A stretch of DNA of 64,000 nt from Citrobacter arsenatis (lineage in GTDB: Bacteria > Pseudomonadota > Gammaproteobacteria > Enterobacterales > Enterobacteriaceae): NCBI RefSeq assembly GCF_004353845.1, contig NZ_CP037864.1, forward strand, positions 1,116,001 to 1,180,000. The letters run 5' to 3'. The notes below the pieces were generated by a model. The model ran no database searches. It had not been told where the DNA came from and worked only from the letters and a program-made list of their open reading frames with translations. A program made the position numbers and the translations under genes. The number at the start of each line of letters is the position of its first letter. Within the stretch, counting starts at the first letter, position 1. Below, in pieces: positions 50,989-58,769 of the stretch.

Positions 50989-51798
50989 ATGACGAATCTA
51001 AATCTTGAGCAGTTAGCCGCTGGCTTACGCCTTGCAGAGGAAAAAGGAGAAGCTATCTCCCCACTGCGTGAGCTGATTGGAGTGGACAACGCCGACGCGG
51101 CCTACGCCATTCAGCGCATCAACGTGCAGTACGACGTGGCGCGCGGGCGTCGCGTGGTTGGGCGCAAAGTGGGGCTGACGCACCCGAAAGTGCAGCAACA
51201 GCTGGGCGTCGATCAGCCGGACTTCGGCACGCTGTTTGCCGACATGTGCTACGGCGACAACGACATCATCCCGTTTTCGCGTGTACTGCAACCGCGTATT
51301 GAAGCGGAAATTGCGCTGGTGCTGAACCGCGATCTACCCAACGCCGACACTACGTTTGATGAGCTGTACAACGCCATCGAGTGGGTGCTTCCCGCGCTGG
51401 AAGTGGTCGGCAGCCGTATCCGCGACTGGTCAATCAAGTTTGTTGATACCGTGGCGGATAACGCTTCCTGCGGCGTGTATGTAGTCGGCGGCCCGGCACA
51501 GCGTCCGGCAGGATTAGATCTGAAAAACTGCGCGATGAAAATGACGCGCAATAACGAAGAGGTCTCCAGCGGACGCGGCAGTGAATGTCTGGGACATCCG
51601 GTCAACGCCGCCGTGTGGCTGGCGCGCAAAATGGCCAGCCTCGGCGAACCGCTGCGTGCGGGAGACATTATTCTCACCGGTGCGTTAGGCCCGATGGTGG
51701 CGGTGAATGCGGGCGATCGTTTTGAAGCCCATATCGACGGTATTGGTTCAGTTGCCGCCACCTTTTCAGCGGCGGTTACAAAAGGAAGTCAGTCATGA
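50989..51798 (+). CDS. mhpD: 2-keto-4-pentenoate hydratase MhpD
   Basis: Adds water to 2-hydroxypenta-2,4-dienoate to give 4-hydroxy-2-ketovalerate (metal-dependent fumarylacetoacetase-like fold). It has 269 residues, the E. coli length; the metal-binding PRIEAEIALVLNRDL segment and GLTHPKVQQQLG are conserved. AAGGA lies 5-6 nt before the ATG, and the 3' end overlaps mhpF by 4 nt. Confidence 0.96.
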   Translation: MTNLNLEQLAAGLRLAEEKGEAISPLRELIGVDNADAAYAIQRINVQYDVARGRRVVGRKVGLTHPKVQQQLGVDQPDFGTLFADMCYGDNDIIPFSRVLQPRIEAEIALVLNRDLPNADTTFDELYNAIEWVLPALEVVGSRIRDWSIKFVDTVADNASCGVYVVGGPAQRPAGLDLKNCAMKMTRNNEEVSSGRGSECLGHPVNAAVWLARKMASLGEPLRAGDIILTGALGPMVAVNAGDRFEAHIDGIGSVAATFSAAVTKGSQS

Positions 51799-52745
51799 GT
51801 AAGCGTAAGGTCGCCATTATCGGCTCCGGCAACATCGGCACCGATTTGATGATTAAAATTCTGCGCCACGGCGTGAATCTGGAGATGGCGGTAATGGTGG
51901 GGATTGATCCGCAATCCGATGGGCTTGCCCGCGCCCGGCGTATGGGCGTCGCTACTACCCATGCAGGGGTGACGGGGCTGATTGCCATGCCGGAATTCAC
52001 CGACATCGACATCGTGTTTGATGCCACCAGCGCGGGCGCGCATGTGAAGAACGACGCCCTGCTTCGCGCCGTAAAACCAGGCATCCGCCTGATCGACCTG
52101 ACGCCCGCGGCGATTGGCCCGTACTGCGTGCCGGTGGTGAATCTGGAGGCTAACGTCGATCGGCAGAACGTCAATATGGTGACCTGCGGCGGGCAGGCGA
52201 CCATCCCGATGGTGGCAGCAGTTTCTCGCGTGGCAAAAGTCCATTACGCCGAAATTATCGCCTCGATCGCCAGTAAATCCGCGGGGCCGGGTACTCGCGC
52301 CAATATCGATGAGTTCACCGAAACCACCTCGAAGGCGATTGAAGTGGTCGGCGGCGCGGCAAAGGGCAAAGCCATTATCGTCCTTAACCCTGCCGAGCCG
52401 CCGCTAATGATGCGCGACACGGTGTATGTGCTGAGCGAAGCGGCCTCCCAGATTGAAGTTGAAGCGTCAATTAACGAGATGGCGGCGGCGGTGCAGGCGT
52501 ACGTACCGGGCTATCGGCTGAAACAGCGCGTGCAGTTTGAAGTTATCCCGCAGGATAAACCGGTAAATCTGCCGGGTATTGGCCAGTTTTCCGGGCTGAA
52601 AACTGCGGTGTATCTCGAAGTGGAAGGCGCGGCGCACTATTTACCTGCCTACGCGGGCAACCTCGACATTATGACCTCCAGCGCGCTGGCGACCGCTGAG
52701 AAGATGGCGCAGTCACTCACCCGTCAGGCAGGAGAAGCAGCATGA
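51795..52745 (+). CDS. mhpF: Acetaldehyde dehydrogenase (acylating) MhpF
   Basis: Converts acetaldehyde to acetyl-CoA with NAD and CoA; it works in complex with the aldolase MhpE so acetaldehyde is channelled. The 316-residue protein has the NAD-binding IIGSGNIGTDLMIK motif and the catalytic Cys in VTCGGQATIPMV. Its ATG overlaps mhpD by 4 nt and its stop overlaps mhpE by 4 nt, typical of translational coupling. Confidence 0.96.
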   Translation: MSKRKVAIIGSGNIGTDLMIKILRHGVNLEMAVMVGIDPQSDGLARARRMGVATTHAGVTGLIAMPEFTDIDIVFDATSAGAHVKNDALLRAVKPGIRLIDLTPAAIGPYCVPVVNLEANVDRQNVNMVTCGGQATIPMVAAVSRVAKVHYAEIIASIASKSAGPGTRANIDEFTETTSKAIEVVGGAAKGKAIIVLNPAEPPLMMRDTVYVLSEAASQIEVEASINEMAAAVQAYVPGYRLKQRVQFEVIPQDKPVNLPGIGQFSGLKTAVYLEVEGAAHYLPAYAGNLDIMTSSALATAEKMAQSLTRQAGEAA

Positions 52746-53755
52746 ACGGTAAAAAACTCTATATCTCTGACGTGACCCTGCGCGACGGTATGCATGCGAT
52801 TCGTCACCAGTATTCGCTGGAAAACGTGCGTCAGATTGCGCAAGCGCTGGACGATGCGCGGGTTGATTCCATTGAGGTGGCCCACGGCGACGGTTTACAA
52901 GGTTCGAGCTTTAACTACGGTTTTGGCGCGCACAGCGACCTCGAGTGGATTGAAGCGGCGGCGGAGGTGGTCAAACACGCCAAAATCGCCACGCTGTTGC
53001 TGCCGGGTATCGGCACCATTCATGACCTGAAAAATGCGTATCAGGCCGGCGCGCGAGTAGTACGTGTGGCGACCCACTGTACCGAAGCGGACGTGTCGGC
53101 CCAGCATATTCAGTATGCGCGCGAGTTGGGTATGGATACCGTCGGCTTTCTGATGATGAGTCATATGACCACGCCGGAGAACCTGGCCCAGCAGGCGAAG
53201 CTGATGGAAAACTACGGTGCGACCTGTATCTACGTGGTCGATTCCGGCGGGGCGATGAATATGAGCGATATTCGCGCTCGCTTCCGCGCCCTGAAAGCGG
53301 TACTGAAGCCGGAGACGGAAACCGGAATGCATGCGCACCACAACCTGAGTCTCGGCGTGGCAAACTCGATTGCCGCGGTGGAAGAGGGCTGCGATCGTAT
53401 TGATGCCAGCCTGGCCGGTATGGGCGCAGGCGCAGGCAACGCGCCGCTGGAAGTGTTTATCGCTGCGGCGGATAAGCTCGGCTGGCAGCACGGCACCGAT
53501 CTGTATGCGCTGATGGATGCCGCCGACGATCTGGTGCGTCCGCTGCAGGACCGTCCGGTGCGGGTGGATCGCGAAACGCTGGCTCTGGGCTATGCCGGAG
53601 TGTACTCCAGCTTCCTGCGTCATTGCGAAGTGGCGGCAGAGCGTTATGGCTTGAGTGCGGTCGATATTCTGGTTGAACTGGGCAAACGCCGAATGGTGGG
53701 CGGTCAGGAAGATATGATCGTCGACGTGGCGCTGGATCTGCGCAACAGCAAATAA
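52742..53755 (+). CDS. mhpE: 4-hydroxy-2-oxovalerate aldolase MhpE
   Basis: Class II (DmpG-type) aldolase that gives pyruvate and acetaldehyde, the last step of the pathway. The 337-residue TIM-barrel protein has the HMG-CoA-lyase-like motif SDVTLRDGMHAIRHQY at its N-terminus, GMHAHHNLSLGVANS carrying the metal-binding His pair, and the C-terminal communication domain. It overlaps mhpF by 4 nt and matches E. coli MhpE. Confidence 0.96.
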   Translation: MNGKKLYISDVTLRDGMHAIRHQYSLENVRQIAQALDDARVDSIEVAHGDGLQGSSFNYGFGAHSDLEWIEAAAEVVKHAKIATLLLPGIGTIHDLKNAYQAGARVVRVATHCTEADVSAQHIQYARELGMDTVGFLMMSHMTTPENLAQQAKLMENYGATCIYVVDSGGAMNMSDIRARFRALKAVLKPETETGMHAHHNLSLGVANSIAAVEEGCDRIDASLAGMGAGAGNAPLEVFIAAADKLGWQHGTDLYALMDAADDLVRPLQDRPVRVDRETLALGYAGVYSSFLRHCEVAAERYGLSAVDILVELGKRRMVGGQEDMIVDVALDLRNSK

Positions 53756-53823
53756 AAATGATTACGCGGCTGGCAACGTATCAGCCGCGATTCACCTGCA
53801 TTGTGACCTCAGAGGTACATCTT

Positions 53824-55035
53824 ATGTCTACCCCAACCCCCACATCTTACCGCCTGACGCTGACCGTCGGGCTTTGCTTTTTAGTCGCCCTGATGGAAGG
53901 TTTGGATCTCCAGGCCGCCGGGATCGCTGCCGTCGGTATCGCTCAGGCGTTTGCGCTGGATAAAATGCAGATGGGCTGGATCTTCAGCGCGGGCATTCTC
54001 GGGCTGTTGCCCGGCGCGCTGGTGGGCGGCATGCTGGCCGACCGCTATGGCCGTAAACGCATTCTTATTGCCTCTGTGGCGCTGTTTGGTTTGTTCTCGC
54101 TGGCGACGGCGATTTCATGGGATTTTTCATCGCTGGTGTTTGCCCGCCTGATGACCGGCGTTGGGCTGGGCGCGGCGTTGCCGAACCTGATCGCACTGAC
54201 CTCCGAAGCGGCGGGCCCGCGTTTTCGCGGTACGGCGGTGAGCCTAATGTACTGCGGTGTACCGATTGGCGCGGCGCTGGCGGCGGCGCTCGGGTTTAGC
54301 GGTCTGGCCTCCGCCTGGCAAACCGTGTTCTGGGTTGGCGGCGTGATCCCGCTGCTGCTGGTGCCGCTGCTGATGCGCTGGCTACCGGAATCCCAGGTGT
54401 ATGCTCAGCAAACGCAGGTGGCTGCCGCGCCGTTGCGCGCCCTGTTTGCGCCAGCGACGGCGAGCGCTACGCTGCTGCTGTGGCTGTGCTATTTCTTCAC
54501 CCTGCTGGTGGTGTATATGCTGATCAACTGGCTGCCGATGCTGCTGGTAGAGCAGGGATTTCGGCCCTCACAGGCGGCTGGCGTGATGTTTGCTCTGCAA
54601 ATCGGTGCGGCCAGCGGTACGTTAATTCTCGGGGCGTTGATGGACAAACTACGCCCGGTGGTGATGTCGCTTTTGATCTATACCGGGATGTTGGTTTCGC
54701 TGCTGGCGTTGGGTACGGTGTCGTCATTGAGCGGCATGCTGATGGCAGGATTTGTGGCGGGGATGTTTGCCACCGGTGGGCAAAGCGTGCTGTATGCGTT
54801 GGCACCGCTGTTTTACAACACGCAGATCCGCGCCACCGGCGTGGGCACCGCTGTTGCCGTTGGGCGTCTGGGCGCAATGAGCGGTCCGCTGCTGGCCGGG
54901 AAAATGTTAGCGCTGGGTACCGGAACGGTAGGTGTGATGGCGGCTTCTGCGCCGGGCATTTTGCTGGCGGGCCTGGCGGTATTTATCCTGATGAGCCGCA
55001 AATCGCAGATGCCGATCCCGGCCAGCGGCGCTTAA
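53824..55035 (+). CDS. mhpT: 3-(3-hydroxyphenyl)propionate transporter MhpT
   Basis: Major facilitator of the aromatic acid:proton symporter family in the inner membrane, importing the pathway substrate. The 403-residue protein has 12 hydrophobic segments, the AAHS motif DLQAAGIAAVGIAQAF and the MFS loop GGMLADRYGRKR. The ATG at 53824 has AGAGG 9 nt upstream; an in-frame ATG at 53758 is just after mhpE but unlikely. It completes the mhp operon. Confidence 0.94.
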   Translation: MSTPTPTSYRLTLTVGLCFLVALMEGLDLQAAGIAAVGIAQAFALDKMQMGWIFSAGILGLLPGALVGGMLADRYGRKRILIASVALFGLFSLATAISWDFSSLVFARLMTGVGLGAALPNLIALTSEAAGPRFRGTAVSLMYCGVPIGAALAAALGFSGLASAWQTVFWVGGVIPLLLVPLLMRWLPESQVYAQQTQVAAAPLRALFAPATASATLLLWLCYFFTLLVVYMLINWLPMLLVEQGFRPSQAAGVMFALQIGAASGTLILGALMDKLRPVVMSLLIYTGMLVSLLALGTVSSLSGMLMAGFVAGMFATGGQSVLYALAPLFYNTQIRATGVGTAVAVGRLGAMSGPLLAGKMLALGTGTVGVMAASAPGILLAGLAVFILMSRKSQMPIPASGA

Positions 55036-55104
55036 GCACTCATTCGGTTGTATGAGCGGGTGGATACGGTTCCCACTTCCGGGTGAACGCCAGCCTACGA
55101 CCAC

Positions 55105-55134
55105 GTTGCCAGAGTTTATATAAAGCCTGGCAAC
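55105..55134 (+). promoter_or_regulatory. Stem-loop directly before a Shine-Dalgarno sequence
   Basis: GTTGCCAG (55105-55112) and CTGGCAAC (55127-55134) form a perfect 8-bp stem with an AT-rich 14-nt loop. The next base starts GGAGG, the ribosome-binding site of the small frame at 55144, so the structure could modulate its translation. Confidence 0.5.
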
Positions 55135-55143
55135 GGAGGCGTT

Positions 55144-55233
55144 ATGAGCTGGCGGCCCTTTTTGTATTTGATTATTAATCCTCACCCGGTATTAAGCGCC
55201 CGGCGCGGTCATCTGCGTCTGGTGCAGGGTTGA
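55144..55233 (+). CDS. Possible 29-residue small protein
   Basis: A 29-codon frame (MSWRPFLYLIINPHPVLSA onward, ending VQG) that starts 4 nt after a strong GGAGG and follows a stable stem-loop. The first half is hydrophobic. It lies between mhpT and mmuP, in a 270-bp gap that otherwise holds the mmuP control sequences. No family was recognised; it could be a real small protein or a leader peptide for mmuP. Confidence 0.4.
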   Translation: MSWRPFLYLIINPHPVLSARRGHLRLVQG

Positions 55234-55275
55234 CTTTGCATTCTGTTAACAAACGCGGTATAACGAACCTTCTTT

Positions 55276-55307
55276 GGATGTTTAGATGTCCATACGTTTA
55301 GAAGGTC
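55276..55307. promoter_or_regulatory. Met-box-like tandem repeats upstream of mmuP
   Basis: Four consecutive 8-mers (GGATGTTT, AGATGTCC, ATACGTTT, AGAAGGTC) match the MetJ met box AGACGTCT at 5, 6, 6 and 4 positions. Tandem 8-bp boxes are the known MetJ arrangement, and methionine repression of S-methylmethionine use makes sense. They lie directly before the mmuP ATG. Confidence 0.6.
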
Positions 55308-55309
55308 AT

Positions 55310-56713
55310 ATGCAAACAACACAACAAAATGCGCCACTGAAGCGCACAATGAAAACGCGTCACCTGATTATGCTCTCCTTGGGCGGCGTGATTGGCACAG
55401 GATTATTCTTTAATACCGGGTACATCATCTCCACCACCGGAGCGGCGGGAACGCTGCTGGCCTATCTGATTGGCGCGCTGGTGGTCTGGTTGGTTATGCA
55501 GTGTCTGGGCGAGCTGTCGGTCGCAATGCCTGAGACGGGGGCGTTTCACGTCTATGCCGCGCGTTATCTGGGTCCGGCAACGGGATATACCGTGGCCTGG
55601 CTCTACTGGCTGACCTGGACCGTGGCGCTGGGTTCGAGCTTTACCGCCGCCGGATTCTGTATGCAGTACTGGTTTCCACAGGTGTCGGTATGGGTCTGGT
55701 GCGTGGTGTTCTGCGTGATCATTTTTGGCCTGAACGTCATCTCCACACGCTTTTTTGCCGAAGGTGAGTTCTGGTTCTCGTTGGTAAAAGTGGTCACTAT
55801 CATCGCCTTTATCATCCTCGGCGGGGCGGCAATTTTCGGCTTTATCCCGATGCAGGATGGCTCGCCCGCGCCGGGACTGAGTAATATCACGGCGGAAGGC
55901 TGGTTCCCGCACGGCGGTTTACCGATCCTGATGACTATGGTGGCGGTAAACTTTGCTTTTTCGGGTACCGAGCTTATCGGTATTGCTGCGGGTGAAACGG
56001 AAAATCCGCGCAAGGTTATCCCGGTGGCAATTCGTACCACCATCGCGCGGCTGATTATTTTCTTTATTGGCACCATATTTGTACTGGCGGCGTTGATCCC
56101 GATGCAGCAGGCGGGCGTGGAGAAAAGCCCGTTTGTGCTGGTGTTTGAGAAAGTAGGGATTCCATACGCCGCCGATATTTTTAACTTCGTGATCCTGACG
56201 GCCATCCTGTCTGCGGCGAACTCCGGGCTGTATGCCTCCGGGCGCATGCTGTGGTCGCTGTCGAATGAACGTACGCTGCCAGCCTGTTTTGCCCGCGTAA
56301 CGAAAAACGGTGTGCCGCTGACGGCGCTGTCGGTCAGTATGCTCGGCGGCGTGCTGGCGCTGTTTTCCAGCGTGGTGGCTCCGGACACGGTATTTGTTGC
56401 GCTGTCGGCAATTTCCGGGTTTGCGGTGGTGGCGGTGTGGCTGAGCATTTGCGCCTCACATTTTGTTTTTCGCCGCCGTCATCTGCAACAAGGTAAGGCA
56501 TTGAGTGAATTACATTATCGTGCGCCGTGGTATCCGCTGGTGCCGATATCAGGTTTTGTGCTGTGCCTGGTGGCCTGTGTAGGGCTGGCATTCGATCCAG
56601 CGCAGAGAATTGCGTTGTGGTGCGGGTTACCGTTTGTCGCGTTGTGCTATGGTGCTTATTTCCTTACTCAACCCCGTAACGCAAAACAGGAGCCAGAACA
56701 TGTCGCAGAATAA
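55310..56713 (+). CDS. mmuP: S-methylmethionine permease MmuP
   Basis: Amino acid permease of the APC superfamily in the inner membrane, importing S-methylmethionine. The 467-residue protein has 12 hydrophobic segments, starts MQTTQQNAPLKRTMKTRH and is nearly identical to E. coli MmuP, including the substrate-binding GGVIGTGLFFNTG motif. The ATG at 55310 follows AAGG; an earlier ATG at 55286 falls inside the met-box-like repeats. Its 3' end overlaps mmuM by 14 nt. Confidence 0.96.
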   Translation: MQTTQQNAPLKRTMKTRHLIMLSLGGVIGTGLFFNTGYIISTTGAAGTLLAYLIGALVVWLVMQCLGELSVAMPETGAFHVYAARYLGPATGYTVAWLYWLTWTVALGSSFTAAGFCMQYWFPQVSVWVWCVVFCVIIFGLNVISTRFFAEGEFWFSLVKVVTIIAFIILGGAAIFGFIPMQDGSPAPGLSNITAEGWFPHGGLPILMTMVAVNFAFSGTELIGIAAGETENPRKVIPVAIRTTIARLIIFFIGTIFVLAALIPMQQAGVEKSPFVLVFEKVGIPYAADIFNFVILTAILSAANSGLYASGRMLWSLSNERTLPACFARVTKNGVPLTALSVSMLGGVLALFSSVVAPDTVFVALSAISGFAVVAVWLSICASHFVFRRRHLQQGKALSELHYRAPWYPLVPISGFVLCLVACVGLAFDPAQRIALWCGLPFVALCYGAYFLTQPRNAKQEPEHVAE

Positions 56714-57632
56714 TCCGTTACGCGCTCTCCTTGAGAAACAGGATGTCCTGTTGCTGGATGGCGCGATGGCGACGGAGCTGGAAGCGCGAGGGTGTAACTT
56801 AGCCGACAGCCTGTGGTCAGCCAAAGTGCTGGTAGAAAACCCGGAGCTTATCCGCGAAGTGCATCTTGATTACTACCGGGCGGGGGCGCAATGCGCGATC
56901 ACTGCCAGCTATCAGGCGACGCCGGCGGGCTTCGCCGCGCGAGGTCTGGATGAAGCGCAGTCGAAAGCGCTGATTGGCAAAAGCGTGGAGCTGGCGCGTA
57001 AAGCCCGTGAAGCGTATCTGGCAGAGAACCCGCAGGCGGGAACGCTTCTGGTGGCGGGATCCGTCGGGCCTTACGGCGCGTATCTGGCGGATGGCTCTGA
57101 ATACCGTGGCGATTATCATTGTAGCGTTGAGGCATTTCAGGCGTTTCATCGCCCGCGCGTGGAAGCCTTGCTGGATGCCGGGGCCGATCTGCTGGCCTGC
57201 GAAACCCTGCCGAATTTTGCCGAGATTGAGGCGTTGGCTGAGCTGTTGACCGCATATCCGCGTGCGCGGGCGTGGTTCTCATTTACCCTGCGCGACAGCG
57301 AGCACCTGAGCGACGGTACGCCGCTGCGTGACGTGGTTGCGTTGCTGGCGGGTTATCCGCAGGTGGTGGCGCTAGGCATTAACTGTATTGCGCTGGAAAA
57401 CACCACCGCTGCGTTGCAGCATTTACACGGTTTAACGGTGCTGCCGCTGGTGGTGTATCCGAACTCGGGCGAGCATTACGATGCCGTGAGCAAAACCTGG
57501 CATCATCACGGCGAAGCGTGCGCCACGCTGGCGGGGTATTTACCCCAGTGGCTGGCGGCGGGCGCGAAGCTGATTGGCGGCTGCTGCCGGACGACGCCGA
57601 AGGATATTGCTGAACTGAACGCGCAGCGCTGA
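56700..57632 (+). CDS. mmuM: Homocysteine S-methyltransferase MmuM
   Basis: Transfers a methyl group from S-methylmethionine (or SAM) to homocysteine, giving methionine. The 310-residue TIM-barrel enzyme has LLLDGAMATELEARG at the N-terminus and the zinc ligands in GINC and GGCCRTTP. The ATG at 56700 has GGAG 7 nt upstream and lies inside the mmuP 3' end, showing translational coupling. Confidence 0.96.
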   Translation: MSQNNPLRALLEKQDVLLLDGAMATELEARGCNLADSLWSAKVLVENPELIREVHLDYYRAGAQCAITASYQATPAGFAARGLDEAQSKALIGKSVELARKAREAYLAENPQAGTLLVAGSVGPYGAYLADGSEYRGDYHCSVEAFQAFHRPRVEALLDAGADLLACETLPNFAEIEALAELLTAYPRARAWFSFTLRDSEHLSDGTPLRDVVALLAGYPQVVALGINCIALENTTAALQHLHGLTVLPLVVYPNSGEHYDAVSKTWHHHGEACATLAGYLPQWLAAGAKLIGGCCRTTPKDIAELNAQR

Positions 57633-57637
57633 GAATA

Positions 57638-57708
57638 ATGCCGGGTGGCGGCTCCGCCTACAAATTGCACAAACCGTAGGCCGGGTAAGCGTAAGCGCCA
57701 CCCGGCAT
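57638..57708. repeat. BIME-type pair of inverted repeats between mmuM and afuC
   Basis: ATGCCGGGTGGCG (57638-57650) and its exact complement CGCCACCCGGCAT (57696-57708) bracket a 45-bp centre that contains another REP-like unit. Placed between convergent genes, it could form the 3' ends of both transcripts. Confidence 0.88.
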
Positions 57709-57711
57709 CAA

Positions 57712-58758
57712 TCACCCAGCATCCGCCAGGACAAACATGCCGTACGGGTGGATTTCGAGATAATATTGCTCGCCGACGTCCGGCTGCAGACGCGTAGCGT
57801 TGACCTGCAATAAAATCTCTTGTCCGTGCCACTCTACCGTCACTTCATACTGCGGCCCCATATAGGCGACGTGGCGGATCACGCAGCGCTGACTCTCCTC
57901 GCCGCGATCGCTGAGCGTGATCGCTTCCGGGCGCACACCGACCATCCCTTCGCCTTGCGTACCAAAGTGCGATGGGCTCGGCAGATGATAGCCGTAGATA
58001 TCAACGTATCTGTCGCTGAAGGTAGCCGGGAACAGGTTGGCATCGCCCATAAAGCTCGCCATAAAGCGGGAGGCCGGCTGGCGATAGAGATCCTGCGGTG
58101 AGCCGATCTGCATGATGTGCCCTTTGTTCATCACCAGCACGGTATCGGAAACCGCAAAGGCTTCGCTCTGATCGTGGGTGACGTACAGCGAGGTGATATC
58201 AAACTGCTTTTGCAGTTCGCGGATCTTGTCGCGCATGCTGCGACGCAGGTTGGCGTCGAGGTTACTTAACGGCTCATCAAACAGCAGCACTTTCGGCTTG
58301 AGGATCAATGCGCGCGCCAGCGCCACGCGCTGCTGCTGACCGCCGGAGATCTGATCGACAAAGCGGTCTTCGAATCCTTCCAGATCCACCATCGCCAACG
58401 CTTCTTTGACGCGGGCTTTCACTTCTGTGCGCGACACGCCGAGCATCTTCAGGCCATAACCGACGTTCTCCCCCAGCGACATATGCGGGAACAGGGCATA
58501 GGACTGAAACACCATACAGATATCGCGCTGCTGAATAGAGCGATGGGTGACGTCTTCGCCATCAATGTAAATCTGTCCTTCGCTCGGTTTTTCCAGCCCG
58601 GCGACCAGGCGCAATATGGTGGTTTTGCCGCAGCCGGACGGGCCGAGCAGGGTGACCATTTGCCCCTGCGGAATGGTGAGGTTGATATTGTCGATAACCG
58701 TGTTGCTGCCAAATCGTTTAGTGACGTTGCGCAGTTCAACGAAATTTTTCTGAGTCAT
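57712..58758 (-). CDS. afuC: Hexose-phosphate ABC transporter ATPase AfuC
   Basis: Cytoplasmic ATPase of the AfuABC importer. The 348-residue protein has Walker A GPSGCGKTT, signature ISGGQQQRVALARAL, Walker B VLLFDEP, the switch His in TSLYVTHDQSEA, and a C-terminal TOBE-like domain. It is nearly identical to E. coli AfuC, once called a ferric transporter. GGAG is 6 nt before the ATG at 58758; a further ATG at 58770 carries that GGAG and overlaps the afuB stop. It lies 11 nt after afuB. Confidence 0.93.
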   Translation of the reverse strand: MTQKNFVELRNVTKRFGSNTVIDNINLTIPQGQMVTLLGPSGCGKTTILRLVAGLEKPSEGQIYIDGEDVTHRSIQQRDICMVFQSYALFPHMSLGENVGYGLKMLGVSRTEVKARVKEALAMVDLEGFEDRFVDQISGGQQQRVALARALILKPKVLLFDEPLSNLDANLRRSMRDKIRELQKQFDITSLYVTHDQSEAFAVSDTVLVMNKGHIMQIGSPQDLYRQPASRFMASFMGDANLFPATFSDRYVDIYGYHLPSPSHFGTQGEGMVGVRPEAITLSDRGEESQRCVIRHVAYMGPQYEVTVEWHGQEILLQVNATRLQPDVGEQYYLEIHPYGMFVLADAG

Positions 58759-58769
58759 AGTGCGCTCCA

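Noticed and set aside
55603..56448. 281-codon frame opposite mmuP
   Set aside because: Antisense shadow; mmuP is nearly identical to the E. coli protein.
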